From positions 1-35,452 of the forward strand of contig NZ_JADDRL010000095.1 of NCBI RefSeq assembly GCF_021538895.1: a stretch of DNA of 35,452 nucleotides, in the 5' to 3' direction. This DNA comes from Streptomyces olivochromogenes. GTDB taxonomy: Bacteria; Actinomycetota; Actinomycetes; Streptomycetales; Streptomycetaceae. Positions 26,159-33,829 of the stretch are shown piece by piece. The notes under the pieces were generated by a model, which worked only from the letters and a program-made list of their open reading frames with translations, was not told where the DNA came from and ran no database searches. The translations under genes and the position numbers were made by a program. How positions within the stretch are numbered: position 1 is the stretch's first letter; each line of letters opens with the position of its first letter.

Positions 26159-27034
26159 ATGCAGCACGCAGTGGGGTCTCCGCTGCCGCCGCCCCACCAG
26201 CCGGGGCAGGGAGCGGCGGCCGGCTGGGCGCCGACCGCACACCACCCGGGTCCGCACCACCCGGGAGCCCCGCAGGGTCCCGCACCCGTGCCCCCGCCGC
26301 CACCGGCTCCCGGCTACAGCGGGGCCGCGGTCCCCTCGGGACCGATCCCGCCCGCGTCGCAGCACGCCCACGTCCCGCCCACGCCCGAGACCACCGGCCA
26401 TGTCCCGCTGCCGCCCGGCGGCCCGGTGGGCATGCCCAGCCCCCCGCCCGCCCCGGCCACGGTTCCCGATCCGACGAGCACGACCCTGGCCGTGCTGCTG
26501 ATCGGCCCGGCCGGCGCGGGAAAGACCAGCGTCGCCAAGTACTGGGCCGACCACCGCCGGGTCCCCACCGCCCACATCAGCCTCGACGACGTGCGCGAAT
26601 GGGTCCGCTCCGGCTTCGCCGACCCCCAGTCCGGGTGGAACGACCACTCCGAGGCGCAGTATCGTCTCGCCCGCCGTACCTGCGGCTTCGCCGCGCGGAA
26701 CTTCCTCGCCAACGGCATCTCGTGCATCCTCGACGACGCCGTCTTCCCGGACCGCCCGGTGGTCGGCCTCGGCGGCTGGAAGCGCCACGTGGGCCCCGGC
26801 CTCCTGCCCGTCGTTCTGCTCCCCGGCCTGGACATCGTCCTGGAGCGCAACGCGGAACGCAGGGGCAACCGCCGCCTCACCGACGAGGAGGTCGCCCGTA
26901 TCCACGGCCGCATGGCCGGCTGGTACGGCTCGGGCCTCCCGATCATCGACAACTCCCAGCTGGACGTCCCCAGCACGGCCCGCGTCCTGGACGAAGTCCT
27001 GGCCAGGGCCATAGCGAGCCCCCCGAACTGGTAG
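26159..27034 (+). CDS. Pro-rich N-terminus P-loop kinase-like protein
   Basis: The protein has 291 residues. The first 106 are Pro, Gly, Ala and His-rich and surely disordered. A small P-loop domain follows, with Walker A GPAGAGKT at 116-123 and an AHISLDDVREWVRSGF segment, typical of the polynucleotide kinase/zeta-toxin-like AAA_33 ATPases. RRTCGFAARNFLANG and CILDDAVFPDRPV fit the helix and Walker B of that fold, and ERNAERRGNRR resembles the lid. The substrate is unknown: kinases of this shape act on nucleic acid ends, sugars or antibiotics. The ATG at 26159 follows GGAG by 9 nt. It interrupts the aro-efp order. Confidence 0.82.
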   Translation: MQHAVGSPLPPPHQPGQGAAAGWAPTAHHPGPHHPGAPQGPAPVPPPPPAPGYSGAAVPSGPIPPASQHAHVPPTPETTGHVPLPPGGPVGMPSPPPAPATVPDPTSTTLAVLLIGPAGAGKTSVAKYWADHRRVPTAHISLDDVREWVRSGFADPQSGWNDHSEAQYRLARRTCGFAARNFLANGISCILDDAVFPDRPVVGLGGWKRHVGPGLLPVVLLPGLDIVLERNAERRGNRRLTDEEVARIHGRMAGWYGSGLPIIDNSQLDVPSTARVLDEVLARAIASPPNW

Positions 27035-27130
27035 GTCACGGGCACCCGGCGCACAACGGTCGGGACCACCCCGTCCCCCGACCGCACCTCCCAACCGGCA
27101 CAATCCGCCCACCGCTCCTACGCTCGTGTC

Positions 27131-28234
27131 ATGTCCGAGGTGTACGCGGCCCGCCGAGCCCGCCTGAGGGAACGCTGCAACGCGGGCGGCAGCCCATCCG
27201 CGCTGGTCTCCCGCCCCGCCAATGTGCGCTACCTCGCGGGCGCGGCCCCGCAGGGAGCCGTCCTCCTGCTGGGCAAGAGCGAGGACCTGCTGGTGTGCGC
27301 CGCCCCGCCCGAAGACCGCCCCTCCGAGGGGCGCCCGGACGAGAACCTCCGGCTGCACATCCTGTCCGGCGGGGGCGACCCCGCCGTCGCCGCCGGCGAT
27401 CTCGCCGGGAGCCAGGGCGCCGACGGCCTCGCCGTGGAGGAGCACCACCTCACCGTCGCGCGGCACCGGGCGCTGACGTCCGTCGCCCCGAGCCTTCAGC
27501 TGGCCGACCTCGGCGGAGCCGTCGAGCAGCTGAGGGTGGTCAAGGACGAGGAGGAGATCTCCTGCCTCAGGATCGGGGCGGAGATCGCCGACCAGGCCCT
27601 CGGCGAACTGCTGGAATCCATCCTGGTCGGCCGGACGGAACGGCATCTCGCCCTGGAGCTGGAACGGCGCCTGGTCGATCACGGCGCCGACGGCCCCGGC
27701 TTCCCCACCTCCGTGGCCACCGGCCCGAACGCCGGCCGCCGCTGCCACCGCCCCACCGACCGCCGCGTCGAGGAGGGCGACTTCCTCTCCGTCTGCCTGG
27801 GGGCCACCTACCGCGGCTACCGCTGTGAGATCGGCCGTACCTTCGTCATCGGTACGTCCCCCGCCGACTGGCAGATCGAGCTGTACGACCTGGTCTTCGC
27901 CGCCCAGCGCGCCGGTCGCGAGGCCCTCGCGCCGGGCGCCGCCTACCGCGAGGTGGACCGCGCGGCGCGTCAGGTTCTGGACTGCGCGGGGTACGGCGAG
28001 GGCCTCCCGCCGCTCACGGGACATGGTGTCGGACTCGAAATCGACGAGGACCCGCAATTGTCCCCCTCGGCAATGGGTAAACTGGACGCTTGCGTGCCGG
28101 TCACCGTCGAACCCGGGGTCCACCTCCCGGGCCGGGGCGGCGTCCGGATCGATGACACGCTCGTCGTACGCCCCGAGGCGGACGGCGGACCCGAGCTACT
28201 CACCATCACGACCAAGGAGCTGCTCGCGCTCTAG
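27131..28234 (+). CDS. M24-family (aminopeptidase P-like) protein with altered metal ligands
   Basis: The protein has 367 residues. An N-terminal creatinase-like domain (about 1-140) precedes a pita-bread M24 domain. The usual five metal ligands are D, D, H, E, E. The alignable positions here read C222 (in GDFLSVCLG), E233 (in GYRCEIGRT), H298 (in GHGVG), E327 (in VTVEPG) and D341 (in VRIDDT). Three of five are therefore changed, although the surrounding fold is kept. It may bind metal differently or be a non-catalytic homologue. A peptidase of this family often precedes efp in bacteria. The ATG at 27131 lacks a strong ribosome site. The efp gene follows by 56 bp. Confidence 0.85.
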   Translation: MSEVYAARRARLRERCNAGGSPSALVSRPANVRYLAGAAPQGAVLLLGKSEDLLVCAAPPEDRPSEGRPDENLRLHILSGGGDPAVAAGDLAGSQGADGLAVEEHHLTVARHRALTSVAPSLQLADLGGAVEQLRVVKDEEEISCLRIGAEIADQALGELLESILVGRTERHLALELERRLVDHGADGPGFPTSVATGPNAGRRCHRPTDRRVEEGDFLSVCLGATYRGYRCEIGRTFVIGTSPADWQIELYDLVFAAQRAGREALAPGAAYREVDRAARQVLDCAGYGEGLPPLTGHGVGLEIDEDPQLSPSAMGKLDACVPVTVEPGVHLPGRGGVRIDDTLVVRPEADGGPELLTITTKELLAL

Positions 28235-28290
28235 CCTCGCGCTGTGCGCATGCCCCGGGGTCGTACGTCAGTCCAGGAGATTCCGCAACC

Positions 28291-28857
28291 GTGGCTTCCA
28301 CGAACGACCTCAAGAACGGCATGGTGCTCAAGCTCGAAGGCGGCCAGCTCTGGTCCGTCGTCGAGTTCCAGCACGTCAAGCCCGGCAAGGGCCCGGCCTT
28401 CGTGCGCACCAAGCTCAAGAACGTGCTGTCCGGCAAGGTGGTCGACAAGACCTTCAACGCCGGCGTCAAGGTCGAGACGGCCACCGTCGACAAGCGCGAC
28501 ATGCAGTTCTCGTACAAGGACGGCGAGTACTTCGTCTTCATGGACATGGAGACGTACGACCAGCTGCACATCGACCCGAAGGCCGTCGGTGACGCCGCGA
28601 ACTTCCTGATCGAGGGTTTCACGGCCGTCGTCGCGCAGCACGAGGGCGAGGTGCTCTTCGTCGAGCTCCCGGCCGCTGTCGAGCTGGTCATCGCCGAGAC
28701 CGAGCCTGGCGTCCAGGGCGACCGCTCCACCGGTGGCACCAAGCCCGCCACCCTGGAGACCGGCCACCAGATCCAGGTCCCGCTCTTCATCACCACCGGT
28801 GAGAAGATCAAGGTCGACACCCGCAGCAGCGACTACCTCGGCCGGGTGAACAGCTAA
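28291..28857 (+). CDS. efp: Translation elongation factor P
   Basis: EF-P enters the ribosomal E site and helps peptide-bond formation at polyproline stretches. The protein has 188 residues and three OB/KOW-type domains: the KOW-like N-terminal domain, the OB middle domain, and a C-terminal domain with TGEKIKVDTRSSDYLGRV. The functional loop reads KPGKGPAF with the tip K33, the PGKGP form typical of actinobacteria and reported to work without the modification seen in E. coli. The GTG at 28291 has AGGAG at 28275-28279. nusB begins 2 bp after the stop. Confidence 0.96.
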   Translation: MASTNDLKNGMVLKLEGGQLWSVVEFQHVKPGKGPAFVRTKLKNVLSGKVVDKTFNAGVKVETATVDKRDMQFSYKDGEYFVFMDMETYDQLHIDPKAVGDAANFLIEGFTAVVAQHEGEVLFVELPAAVELVIAETEPGVQGDRSTGGTKPATLETGHQIQVPLFITTGEKIKVDTRSSDYLGRVNS

Positions 28858-28859
28858 CC

Positions 28860-29294
28860 GTGGCTGCCCGCAACACGGCCCGCAAGCGTGCCTTCCAGAT
28901 CCTCTTCGAGGGCGACCAGCGCGGGGCCGACGTCCTGACGGTCCTCGCGGACTGGATCCGGCTCTCGCGGAGCGACGACCGGCAGCCGCCGGTCAGCGAG
29001 TACACGATGCAGCTGGTCGAGGGCTACGCGCAGCACGCGCGGCGCATCGACGAGCTGATCGCCCAGTACTCGGTCGGCTGGACGCTCGACCGGATGCCGG
29101 TGGTCGACCGCAACATCCTGCGCCTGGGCGCCCACGAGCTGATCTGGGTCGACGAGACCCCGGACGCCGTGGTCCTGGACGAGATGGTGCAGCTGGCGAA
29201 GGAGTTCTCCACGGACGAGTCGCCCTCGTTCATCAACGGCCTGCTCGGCCGGCTGAAGGAGCTCAAGCCGTCGCTGCGCCGCGAAGAGACGTAA
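28860..29294 (+). CDS. nusB: Transcription antitermination factor NusB
   Basis: NusB binds the boxA RNA of rRNA leaders with S10 (NusE) and supports processive rRNA transcription. It has 144 residues and is all helical. The arginine-rich ARNTARKRAFQILFEGD N-terminus is the RNA-binding side, and PSFINGLLGRLKELKP at the end is diagnostic. The GTG at 28860 lies 2 bp after efp, so it is translated from the same mRNA without a good ribosome site of its own. A perfect hairpin follows. Confidence 0.95.
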   Translation: MAARNTARKRAFQILFEGDQRGADVLTVLADWIRLSRSDDRQPPVSEYTMQLVEGYAQHARRIDELIAQYSVGWTLDRMPVVDRNILRLGAHELIWVDETPDAVVLDEMVQLAKEFSTDESPSFINGLLGRLKELKPSLRREET

Positions 29295-29321
29295 CGGGGA
29301 ACAGCGGCGCACCACGCGACG

Positions 29322-29375
29322 CAACTACGCCGGAGGGCCCGCAGCGCGACTGCTGCGGGCCCTCCGGCGTAGTTG
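29322..29375. terminator. Very strong terminator after nusB
   Basis: A perfect inverted repeat has 23-nt arms at 29322-29344 and 29353-29375 around an 8-nt loop. It starts 27 bp after nusB and contains the same ACGCCGGAGGGCCC core as the relA terminator. It can stop transcripts from both strands. Confidence 0.9.
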
Positions 29376-29405
29376 TACCTCCGAGCCCTGTGAGGCGCTC
29401 AGAAC

Positions 29406-29451
29406 GCCGCCGGGGCGGCCGGAACCGTCAAGTTCCGGCCACCCCGGCGGC
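29406..29451. terminator. Second terminator, on the bldD side
   Basis: Arms of 20 nt at 29406-29425 and 29432-29451 pair with one mismatch (C29416 with A29441) around the loop CGTCAA. It lies 26 bp past the bldD stop. With the hairpin at 29322-29375 it forms a back-to-back pair that insulates nusB from bldD. Confidence 0.85.
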
Positions 29452-29477
29452 ACGTTTCTGCTGAAGCGCTGAGCGGG

Positions 29478-29981
29478 TCAGCTCTCCTCGTGGGTGGCCA
29501 CGGCGCGGCGCGCGTCCGCGTCCAGGACACCCCAGCTGATCAGCTGCTCGGTCAGGACCGAGGGCGACTGGTCGTAGATGACGGCGAGTGTGCGCAGGTC
29601 GTCCTGGCGGATCGACAGCACCTTGCCGTTGTAGTCACCGCGCTGGGACTGGATCGTCGCGGCATAGCGCTGGAGCGGGCCCGCCTTCTCGGCCGGCACG
29701 GTGGCCAGCCGCTCCAGGTCCAGGACCAGCTTCGGCGGGGGCTCGGCGGCACCGCCGGGCGTGGTGCCCGGCAGCAACTCCTGCACGGGGACACCATAAA
29801 AATCGGCCAATTCCGCAAGACGCTGTACGGTCACGGCGCGGTCGCCGCGCTCGTACGAACCGACCACGACCGCCTTCCAGCGTCCCTGGGACTTCTCCTC
29901 GACACCGTGGAGGGAAAGGCCCTGCTGGGTGCGGATGGCCCGGAGCTTTGCCCCGAGCTGTTTGGCGTATTCGCTGGACAT
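29478..29981 (-). CDS. bldD: Developmental transcription regulator BldD
   Basis: BldD represses sporulation genes during vegetative growth when dimerised by tetrameric c-di-GMP. The protein has 167 residues, the known length. The N-terminal XRE-type helix-turn-helix covers about 5-70 (LRAIRTQQGLSLHGVEEKS, VGSYERGDRAVTVQRLAELA). The C-terminal domain carries the c-di-GMP signature RGD (114-116) then RQDD (125-128), both intact. The ATG at 29981 has GGGGAG at 29986-29991 (minus strand); a longer frame to 30047 exists but is not the known start. Two BldD-type boxes lie upstream, in keeping with its known autorepression. Confidence 0.98.
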   Translation of the reverse strand: MSSEYAKQLGAKLRAIRTQQGLSLHGVEEKSQGRWKAVVVGSYERGDRAVTVQRLAELADFYGVPVQELLPGTTPGGAAEPPPKLVLDLERLATVPAEKAGPLQRYAATIQSQRGDYNGKVLSIRQDDLRTLAVIYDQSPSVLTEQLISWGVLDADARRAVATHEES

Positions 29982-30039
29982 ATGGCTCCCCGGACACTGT
30001 GTCGACGCGGCGGGCTGCGTTTCCGCGCCGCGCGGCTGG

Positions 30040-30067
30040 TAACTCACTGTGAGGTTACGCAGCGTTA
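30040..30067. promoter_or_regulatory. Tandem BldD boxes in the bldD promoter
   Basis: TTACGCAGCGTTA (30055-30067) matches the published BldD consensus TNACNC(A/T)GNGTNA at every fixed position. TAACTCACTGTGA (30040-30052) matches all but one. Their starts are 15 bp apart, 59-87 bp upstream of the bldD ATG. This fits the autoregulation known for BldD. Confidence 0.85.
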
Positions 30068-30164
30068 CTCTGCTGCGTCAAGCCGAATGGTCCGCACCGA
30101 CTCTTCCGTGGTGGCGGCGGCCGATTACGCCAAGGGGGTGATCAGCGGCGTCGTGGCGACCTGG

Positions 30165-30170
30165 TAGCGT
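30165..30170 (+). promoter_or_regulatory. Possible -10 for the pyr operon
   Basis: TAGCGT would place the transcription start near 30177 and give a leader of about 59 nt containing the PyrR-binding loop. No clear -35 was found. Confidence 0.35.
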
Positions 30171-30199
30171 GGATGGCGCAATTCCGACGTCCTTTAAGG

Positions 30200-30217
30200 T
30201 CCGTCCCGTGAGGCGGA
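30200..30217 (+). promoter_or_regulatory. PyrR-binding RNA loop in the pyr leader
   Basis: TCCCGTGAGG at 30204-30213 matches the conserved PyrR-binding core UCCNGNGAGG. TCCG (30200-30203) and CGGA (30214-30217) close the stem. The loop ends one base before the pyrR Shine-Dalgarno sequence AAGGAGG (30219-30225). PyrR-UMP bound here should block ribosome entry, the translational mode described for mycobacteria, instead of attenuation. Confidence 0.75.
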
Positions 30218-30235
30218 GAAGGAGGTCCGTTTCTT

Positions 30236-30823
30236 ATGGACACGCAAGCGAACGCACAAGCGTCCGATGCCCGGCCCGTTCTCGAAGGGCCCGACATCGC
30301 GCGGGTGTTGACCCGCATCGCCCACGAGATCGTCGAGCGCGCCAAGGGCGCCGACGACGTGGTGCTGCTCGGCATTCCGACCCGGGGCGTCTTCCTCGCC
30401 CAGCGGCTCGCCGTGAAGCTGGAGGAGATCACCGACCGCAAGATGCCGGTCGGCTCCCTCGACATCACCATGTACCGCGACGACCTGCGCATGCACCCGC
30501 CGCGTGCGCTGGCCCGCACCGAGATCCCCGGTGACGGCATCGACGGCCGCCTGGTCGTCCTCGTCGACGACGTGCTCTTCTCCGGCCGCACCATCCGCGC
30601 CGCCCTCGACGCGCTGAACGACATCGGGCGCCCGCGCGCGGTCCAGCTCGCGGTCCTCGTCGACCGCGGCCACCGCGAACTGCCCATCCGTGCCGACTAC
30701 GTCGGCAAGAACCTCCCCACGTCGCTGCGGGAGACGGTCAAGGTCCAGCTCGCCGAGGAGGACGGTCGCGACACCGTGCTGCTCGGCGTCAAGCCGGCCG
30801 CCCCGGGCGAGCGGCGCAAGTAG
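30236..30823 (+). CDS. pyrR: Bifunctional pyr operon regulator / uracil phosphoribosyltransferase PyrR
   Basis: PyrR binds the pyr mRNA leader when UMP is high, and may also convert uracil plus PRPP to UMP. It has 195 residues with a type I PRTase fold. The PRPP-binding motif VVLVDDVLFSGRTI is at about 104-117, and GIPTRGVFLA holds the pyrophosphate loop. MYRDDL and VDRGHRELPI are PyrR-typical. The ATG at 30236 has AAGGAGG 10 nt upstream. It heads the pyr operon and is regulated by the adjacent RNA loop. Confidence 0.95.
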   Translation: MDTQANAQASDARPVLEGPDIARVLTRIAHEIVERAKGADDVVLLGIPTRGVFLAQRLAVKLEEITDRKMPVGSLDITMYRDDLRMHPPRALARTEIPGDGIDGRLVVLVDDVLFSGRTIRAALDALNDIGRPRAVQLAVLVDRGHRELPIRADYVGKNLPTSLRETVKVQLAEEDGRDTVLLGVKPAAPGERRK

Positions 30824-30832
30824 CACACCGGC

Positions 30833-30854
30833 GTACGGCCCCCAAGGGCCGTAC
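30833..30854 (+). other. Hairpin between pyrR and pyrB
   Basis: GTACGGCCC (30833-30841) pairs perfectly with GGGCCGTAC (30846-30854) around CCAA, 9 bp after pyrR. There is no U-run, so it may partly reduce pyrB expression or mark an RNA processing site. Confidence 0.45.
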
Positions 30855-30921
30855 CCCCGCTCATCGCGCCCCCGCCTGCCCGGAATCTCCCGATACTGAA
30901 CTGCCTTACGGAGCCTGACAG

Positions 30922-31899
30922 ATGCAGCGTCATCTCATCTCGGCCGCCGATCTCACCCGCGACGACGCCGTCCTGATCCTCGACACCGCCGAGGAGATGG
31001 CCCGGGTCGCCGACCGGCCGATCAAGAAGCTGCCGACCCTGCGCGGCCGCACGATCGTCAACCTCTTCTTCGAGGACTCCACGCGCACCCGGATCTCGTT
31101 CGAGGCCGCCGAGAAGCGCCTGTCCGCGGACGTCATCAACTTCACCGCCAAGGGGTCGTCGGTGTCCAAGGGCGAGTCCCTGAAGGACACCGCCCAGACC
31201 CTGGAGGCCATGGGCGTCGACGCCGTGGTCATCCGGCACGGCGCCTCCGGTGCCCCCTACCGCCTGGCCAACTCCGGCTGGATCGACGCCGCCGTCATCA
31301 ATGCCGGCGACGGCACCCACCAGCACCCGACCCAGGCCCTGCTCGACGCGTTCACCATGCGCCGCCGGCTCGTCGGCCGCGACGCCGGCCTCGGCCGGGA
31401 CCTCGCCGGCAAGCACATCACGATCGTCGGGGACATCCTGCACAGCCGCGTCGCCCGCTCCAACGTCGACCTGCTGCACACCCTCGGCGCCGAGGTCACC
31501 CTGGTCGCCCCGCCCACCCTGCTGCCGGTCGGCATCGAGACCTGGCCCTGCGAGGTGTCCTACGACCTCGACGCCACGCTGCCCAAGTCCGACGCGGTGA
31601 TGATGCTGCGCGTCCAGCGCGAGCGCATGAACGCCGCCTTCTTCCCGACCGAGCGCGAGTACTCGCGGCGCTACGGCCTCGACGGCGACCGCATGGCCCG
31701 GATGCCCGAGGGCTCCATCGTGATGCACCCCGGCCCGATGGTCCGCGGCATGGAGATCACCGCCGAGGTCGCCGACTCGGACCGCTGCACCGCCATCGAG
31801 CAGGTCGCGAACGGAGTCTCCATCCGGATGGCCGTTCTCTACCTCCTGCTCGGTGGCAACGAGCCCGCCGTCACCCACACCCGTACCGAGGAGAAGTAA
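30922..31899 (+). CDS. pyrB: Aspartate carbamoyltransferase catalytic subunit
   Basis: This enzyme joins carbamoyl phosphate to aspartate in the first committed pyrimidine step. It has 325 residues. The carbamoyl phosphate motif FFEDSTRTRISFE is near 50-62, KGESLKDT follows, and HPTQALLDAFT and GDILHSRVARSN are conserved. There is no regulatory pyrI gene next to it. The ATG at 30922 has CGGAG at 30909-30913. pyrC follows by 5 bp. Confidence 0.97.
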   Translation: MQRHLISAADLTRDDAVLILDTAEEMARVADRPIKKLPTLRGRTIVNLFFEDSTRTRISFEAAEKRLSADVINFTAKGSSVSKGESLKDTAQTLEAMGVDAVVIRHGASGAPYRLANSGWIDAAVINAGDGTHQHPTQALLDAFTMRRRLVGRDAGLGRDLAGKHITIVGDILHSRVARSNVDLLHTLGAEVTLVAPPTLLPVGIETWPCEVSYDLDATLPKSDAVMMLRVQRERMNAAFFPTEREYSRRYGLDGDRMARMPEGSIVMHPGPMVRGMEITAEVADSDRCTAIEQVANGVSIRMAVLYLLLGGNEPAVTHTRTEEK

Positions 31900-31904
31900 C
31901 ACCC

Positions 31905-33191
31905 ATGAGCAAGATCCTGATCCGTGGTGCGAAGGTGCTCGGCGGCGAGCCGCAGGACGTGCTGATCGACGGCGAGACCATCGCCGAGGTGGGCACCGGG
32001 CTGTCCGCCGAGGGCGCCCAGGTCGTCGAGGCCGACGGCAAAGTGCTGCTGCCGGGCCTGGTCGACCTGCACACCCACCTGCGCGAGCCCGGCCGCGAGG
32101 ACTCCGAGACCGTCCTGACCGGCACCCGCGCGGCCGCCTCCGGCGGCTACACCGCCGTCTTCGCCATGGCCAACACCTTCCCGGTCGCCGACACCGCCGG
32201 CGTCGTCGAACAGGTCTACCGGCTCGGCCAGGAGCACGGCTACTGCGACGTGCAGCCCATCGGCGCCGTCACCGTCGGCCTGGAGGGCAAGAAGCTCGCC
32301 GAGCTGGGCGCCATGCACGAGTCCGCCGCGGGCGTCACCGTCTTCTCCGACGACGGCAAGTGCGTCGACGACGCCGTGATCATGCGCCGCGCCCTGGAGT
32401 ACGTGAAGGCCTTCGGCGGCGTCGTCGCCCAGCACGCGCAGGAGCCGCGGCTGACCGAGGGCGCCCAGATGAACGAGGGCATCGTCTCCGCCGAGCTCGG
32501 TCTGGGCGGCTGGCCGGCGGTGGCCGAGGAGTCGATCATCGCCCGGGACGTCCTGCTCGCCGAGCACGTGGACTCCCGCGTCCACATCTGCCACCTGTCG
32601 ACCGCCGGCTCCGTCGAGATCGTCCGCTGGGCCAAGTCCCGCGGCATCGACGTCACCGCCGAGGTGACCCCGCACCACCTGCTCCTCACGGACGAGATGG
32701 TGCGCACGTACAACCCCGTGTACAAGGTCAACCCGCCGCTGCGCACCGAGCGCGACGTGCTGGCCCTGCGCGAGGCGCTCGCCGACGGCACGATCGACAT
32801 CGTCGCCACCGACCACGCCCCGCACCCGCACGAGGACAAGGACTGCGAGTGGGCCGCGGCCGCCATGGGCATGGTCGGCCTGGAGACCGCGCTGTCAGTG
32901 GTCCAGGAGACGATGGTCGACACGGGCCTGCTGGACTGGGCCGGCGTCGCCGACCGCATGTCCTTCAGGCCCGCGCACATCGGACAGGCCACCGGGCACG
33001 GCCGTCCCGTCTCGGCAGGTGAGCCCGCCAACCTCACCCTCGTCGACACGGAATACCGTGGCCAGGTGGACCCCGCGGGCTTCGCCTCGCGCAGCCGCAA
33101 CACCCCCTACCAGGGGCGCGAGCTGCCGGGCCGTGTCACCCACACGTGGCTGCGGGGCAAGGCCACGCTCGTCGACGGGAAGCTCACGTGA
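31905..33191 (+). CDS. pyrC: Dihydroorotase
   Basis: This enzyme cyclises carbamoyl-aspartate to dihydroorotate. It has 428 residues, the type I (long) class. The first zinc ligands are H56 and H58 in DLHTHLREPG. PHHLLLTDE and ATDHAPH (D303, H304) supply further metal and catalytic residues. The ATG at 31905 has GAGGAGAAG at 31888-31896, inside the pyrB end. The stop overlaps the next gene by 4 bp (GTGA). Confidence 0.96.
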   Translation: MSKILIRGAKVLGGEPQDVLIDGETIAEVGTGLSAEGAQVVEADGKVLLPGLVDLHTHLREPGREDSETVLTGTRAAASGGYTAVFAMANTFPVADTAGVVEQVYRLGQEHGYCDVQPIGAVTVGLEGKKLAELGAMHESAAGVTVFSDDGKCVDDAVIMRRALEYVKAFGGVVAQHAQEPRLTEGAQMNEGIVSAELGLGGWPAVAEESIIARDVLLAEHVDSRVHICHLSTAGSVEIVRWAKSRGIDVTAEVTPHHLLLTDEMVRTYNPVYKVNPPLRTERDVLALREALADGTIDIVATDHAPHPHEDKDCEWAAAAMGMVGLETALSVVQETMVDTGLLDWAGVADRMSFRPAHIGQATGHGRPVSAGEPANLTLVDTEYRGQVDPAGFASRSRNTPYQGRELPGRVTHTWLRGKATLVDGKLT

Positions 33192-33829
33192 CACCTCCGC
33201 ACCTGACCCAACTGGCCGCCGATCTCGCCGCCGAGCAGAAGTCGGCCGAGGTCACCGACTGGGCCGCCCGGATCGGCTGGCTCGTCGGACTCGCCCTCTT
33301 CGTCGTGCTCGTCTACTGGCTGATGCGCGAGGGCTGGAAGTGGCGCGGCACGCTCCAGGGCGACATCCCGGAGCTGCCCGCCCGCCCGTCGCCCACCACC
33401 ACCCTCAAGGGAGGCGGCAAGCCGCCGCTGCCTGGAATGCCGGAAGAGACCGGTCCGGCGAGACTGAGCATGAGCGGCCGCTACCACGGCTCCACCACCG
33501 CCGGGCAGTGGCTGGACCGCATCGTCGCCCACGGTCTGGGCACCCGCAGCCGGGCCGAGCTCACCCTGACGGACGCGGGCCTCGACGTCGTACGCCCCGG
33601 AGCGGCCGACTTCTTCGTCCCCGCCGCCGCGCTGCGCGAGGCCCGGCTCGACAAGGGCATCGCGGGCAAGGTCCTCACCGAGGGCGGCCTGCTCGTGGTG
33701 ACCTGGGCACACGGCGACAAGCTGATCGACTCCGGCTTCCGCTCGGACCGCGCGGCCGAGCACAACGAATGGGTCGACGTCCTCAACTCCATGATCAAGA
33801 CAACCACCACGGAAGGCGCCGAACGATGA
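33188..33829 (+). CDS. Membrane protein embedded in the pyr operon (PH-like domain)
   Basis: The protein has 213 residues. One membrane segment (about 30-46, GWLVGLALFVVLVYWLM) is followed by a Pro-rich linker and a cytoplasmic beta-rich domain (about 100-200) of the bacterial PH-like kind. No enzyme motif is present. It overlaps pyrC and carA by 4 bp at each end, so it is strictly co-translated. Mycobacterium tuberculosis has a membrane protein gene at the same position between pyrC and carA, so the link is old. The function is unknown; a scaffold or membrane anchor for the pathway is a guess. The GTG at 33188 was chosen for the overlap. Confidence 0.85.
   Translation: MTPPHLTQLAADLAAEQKSAEVTDWAARIGWLVGLALFVVLVYWLMREGWKWRGTLQGDIPELPARPSPTTTLKGGGKPPLPGMPEETGPARLSMSGRYHGSTTAGQWLDRIVAHGLGTRSRAELTLTDAGLDVVRPGAADFFVPAAALREARLDKGIAGKVLTEGGLLVVTWAHGDKLIDSGFRSDRAAEHNEWVDVLNSMIKTTTTEGAER

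Noticed and set aside
29982..30047. A longer BldD beginning at 30047
   Set aside because: The known 167-residue protein starts at 29981 with a good ribosome site; the extension would run into the BldD box region.
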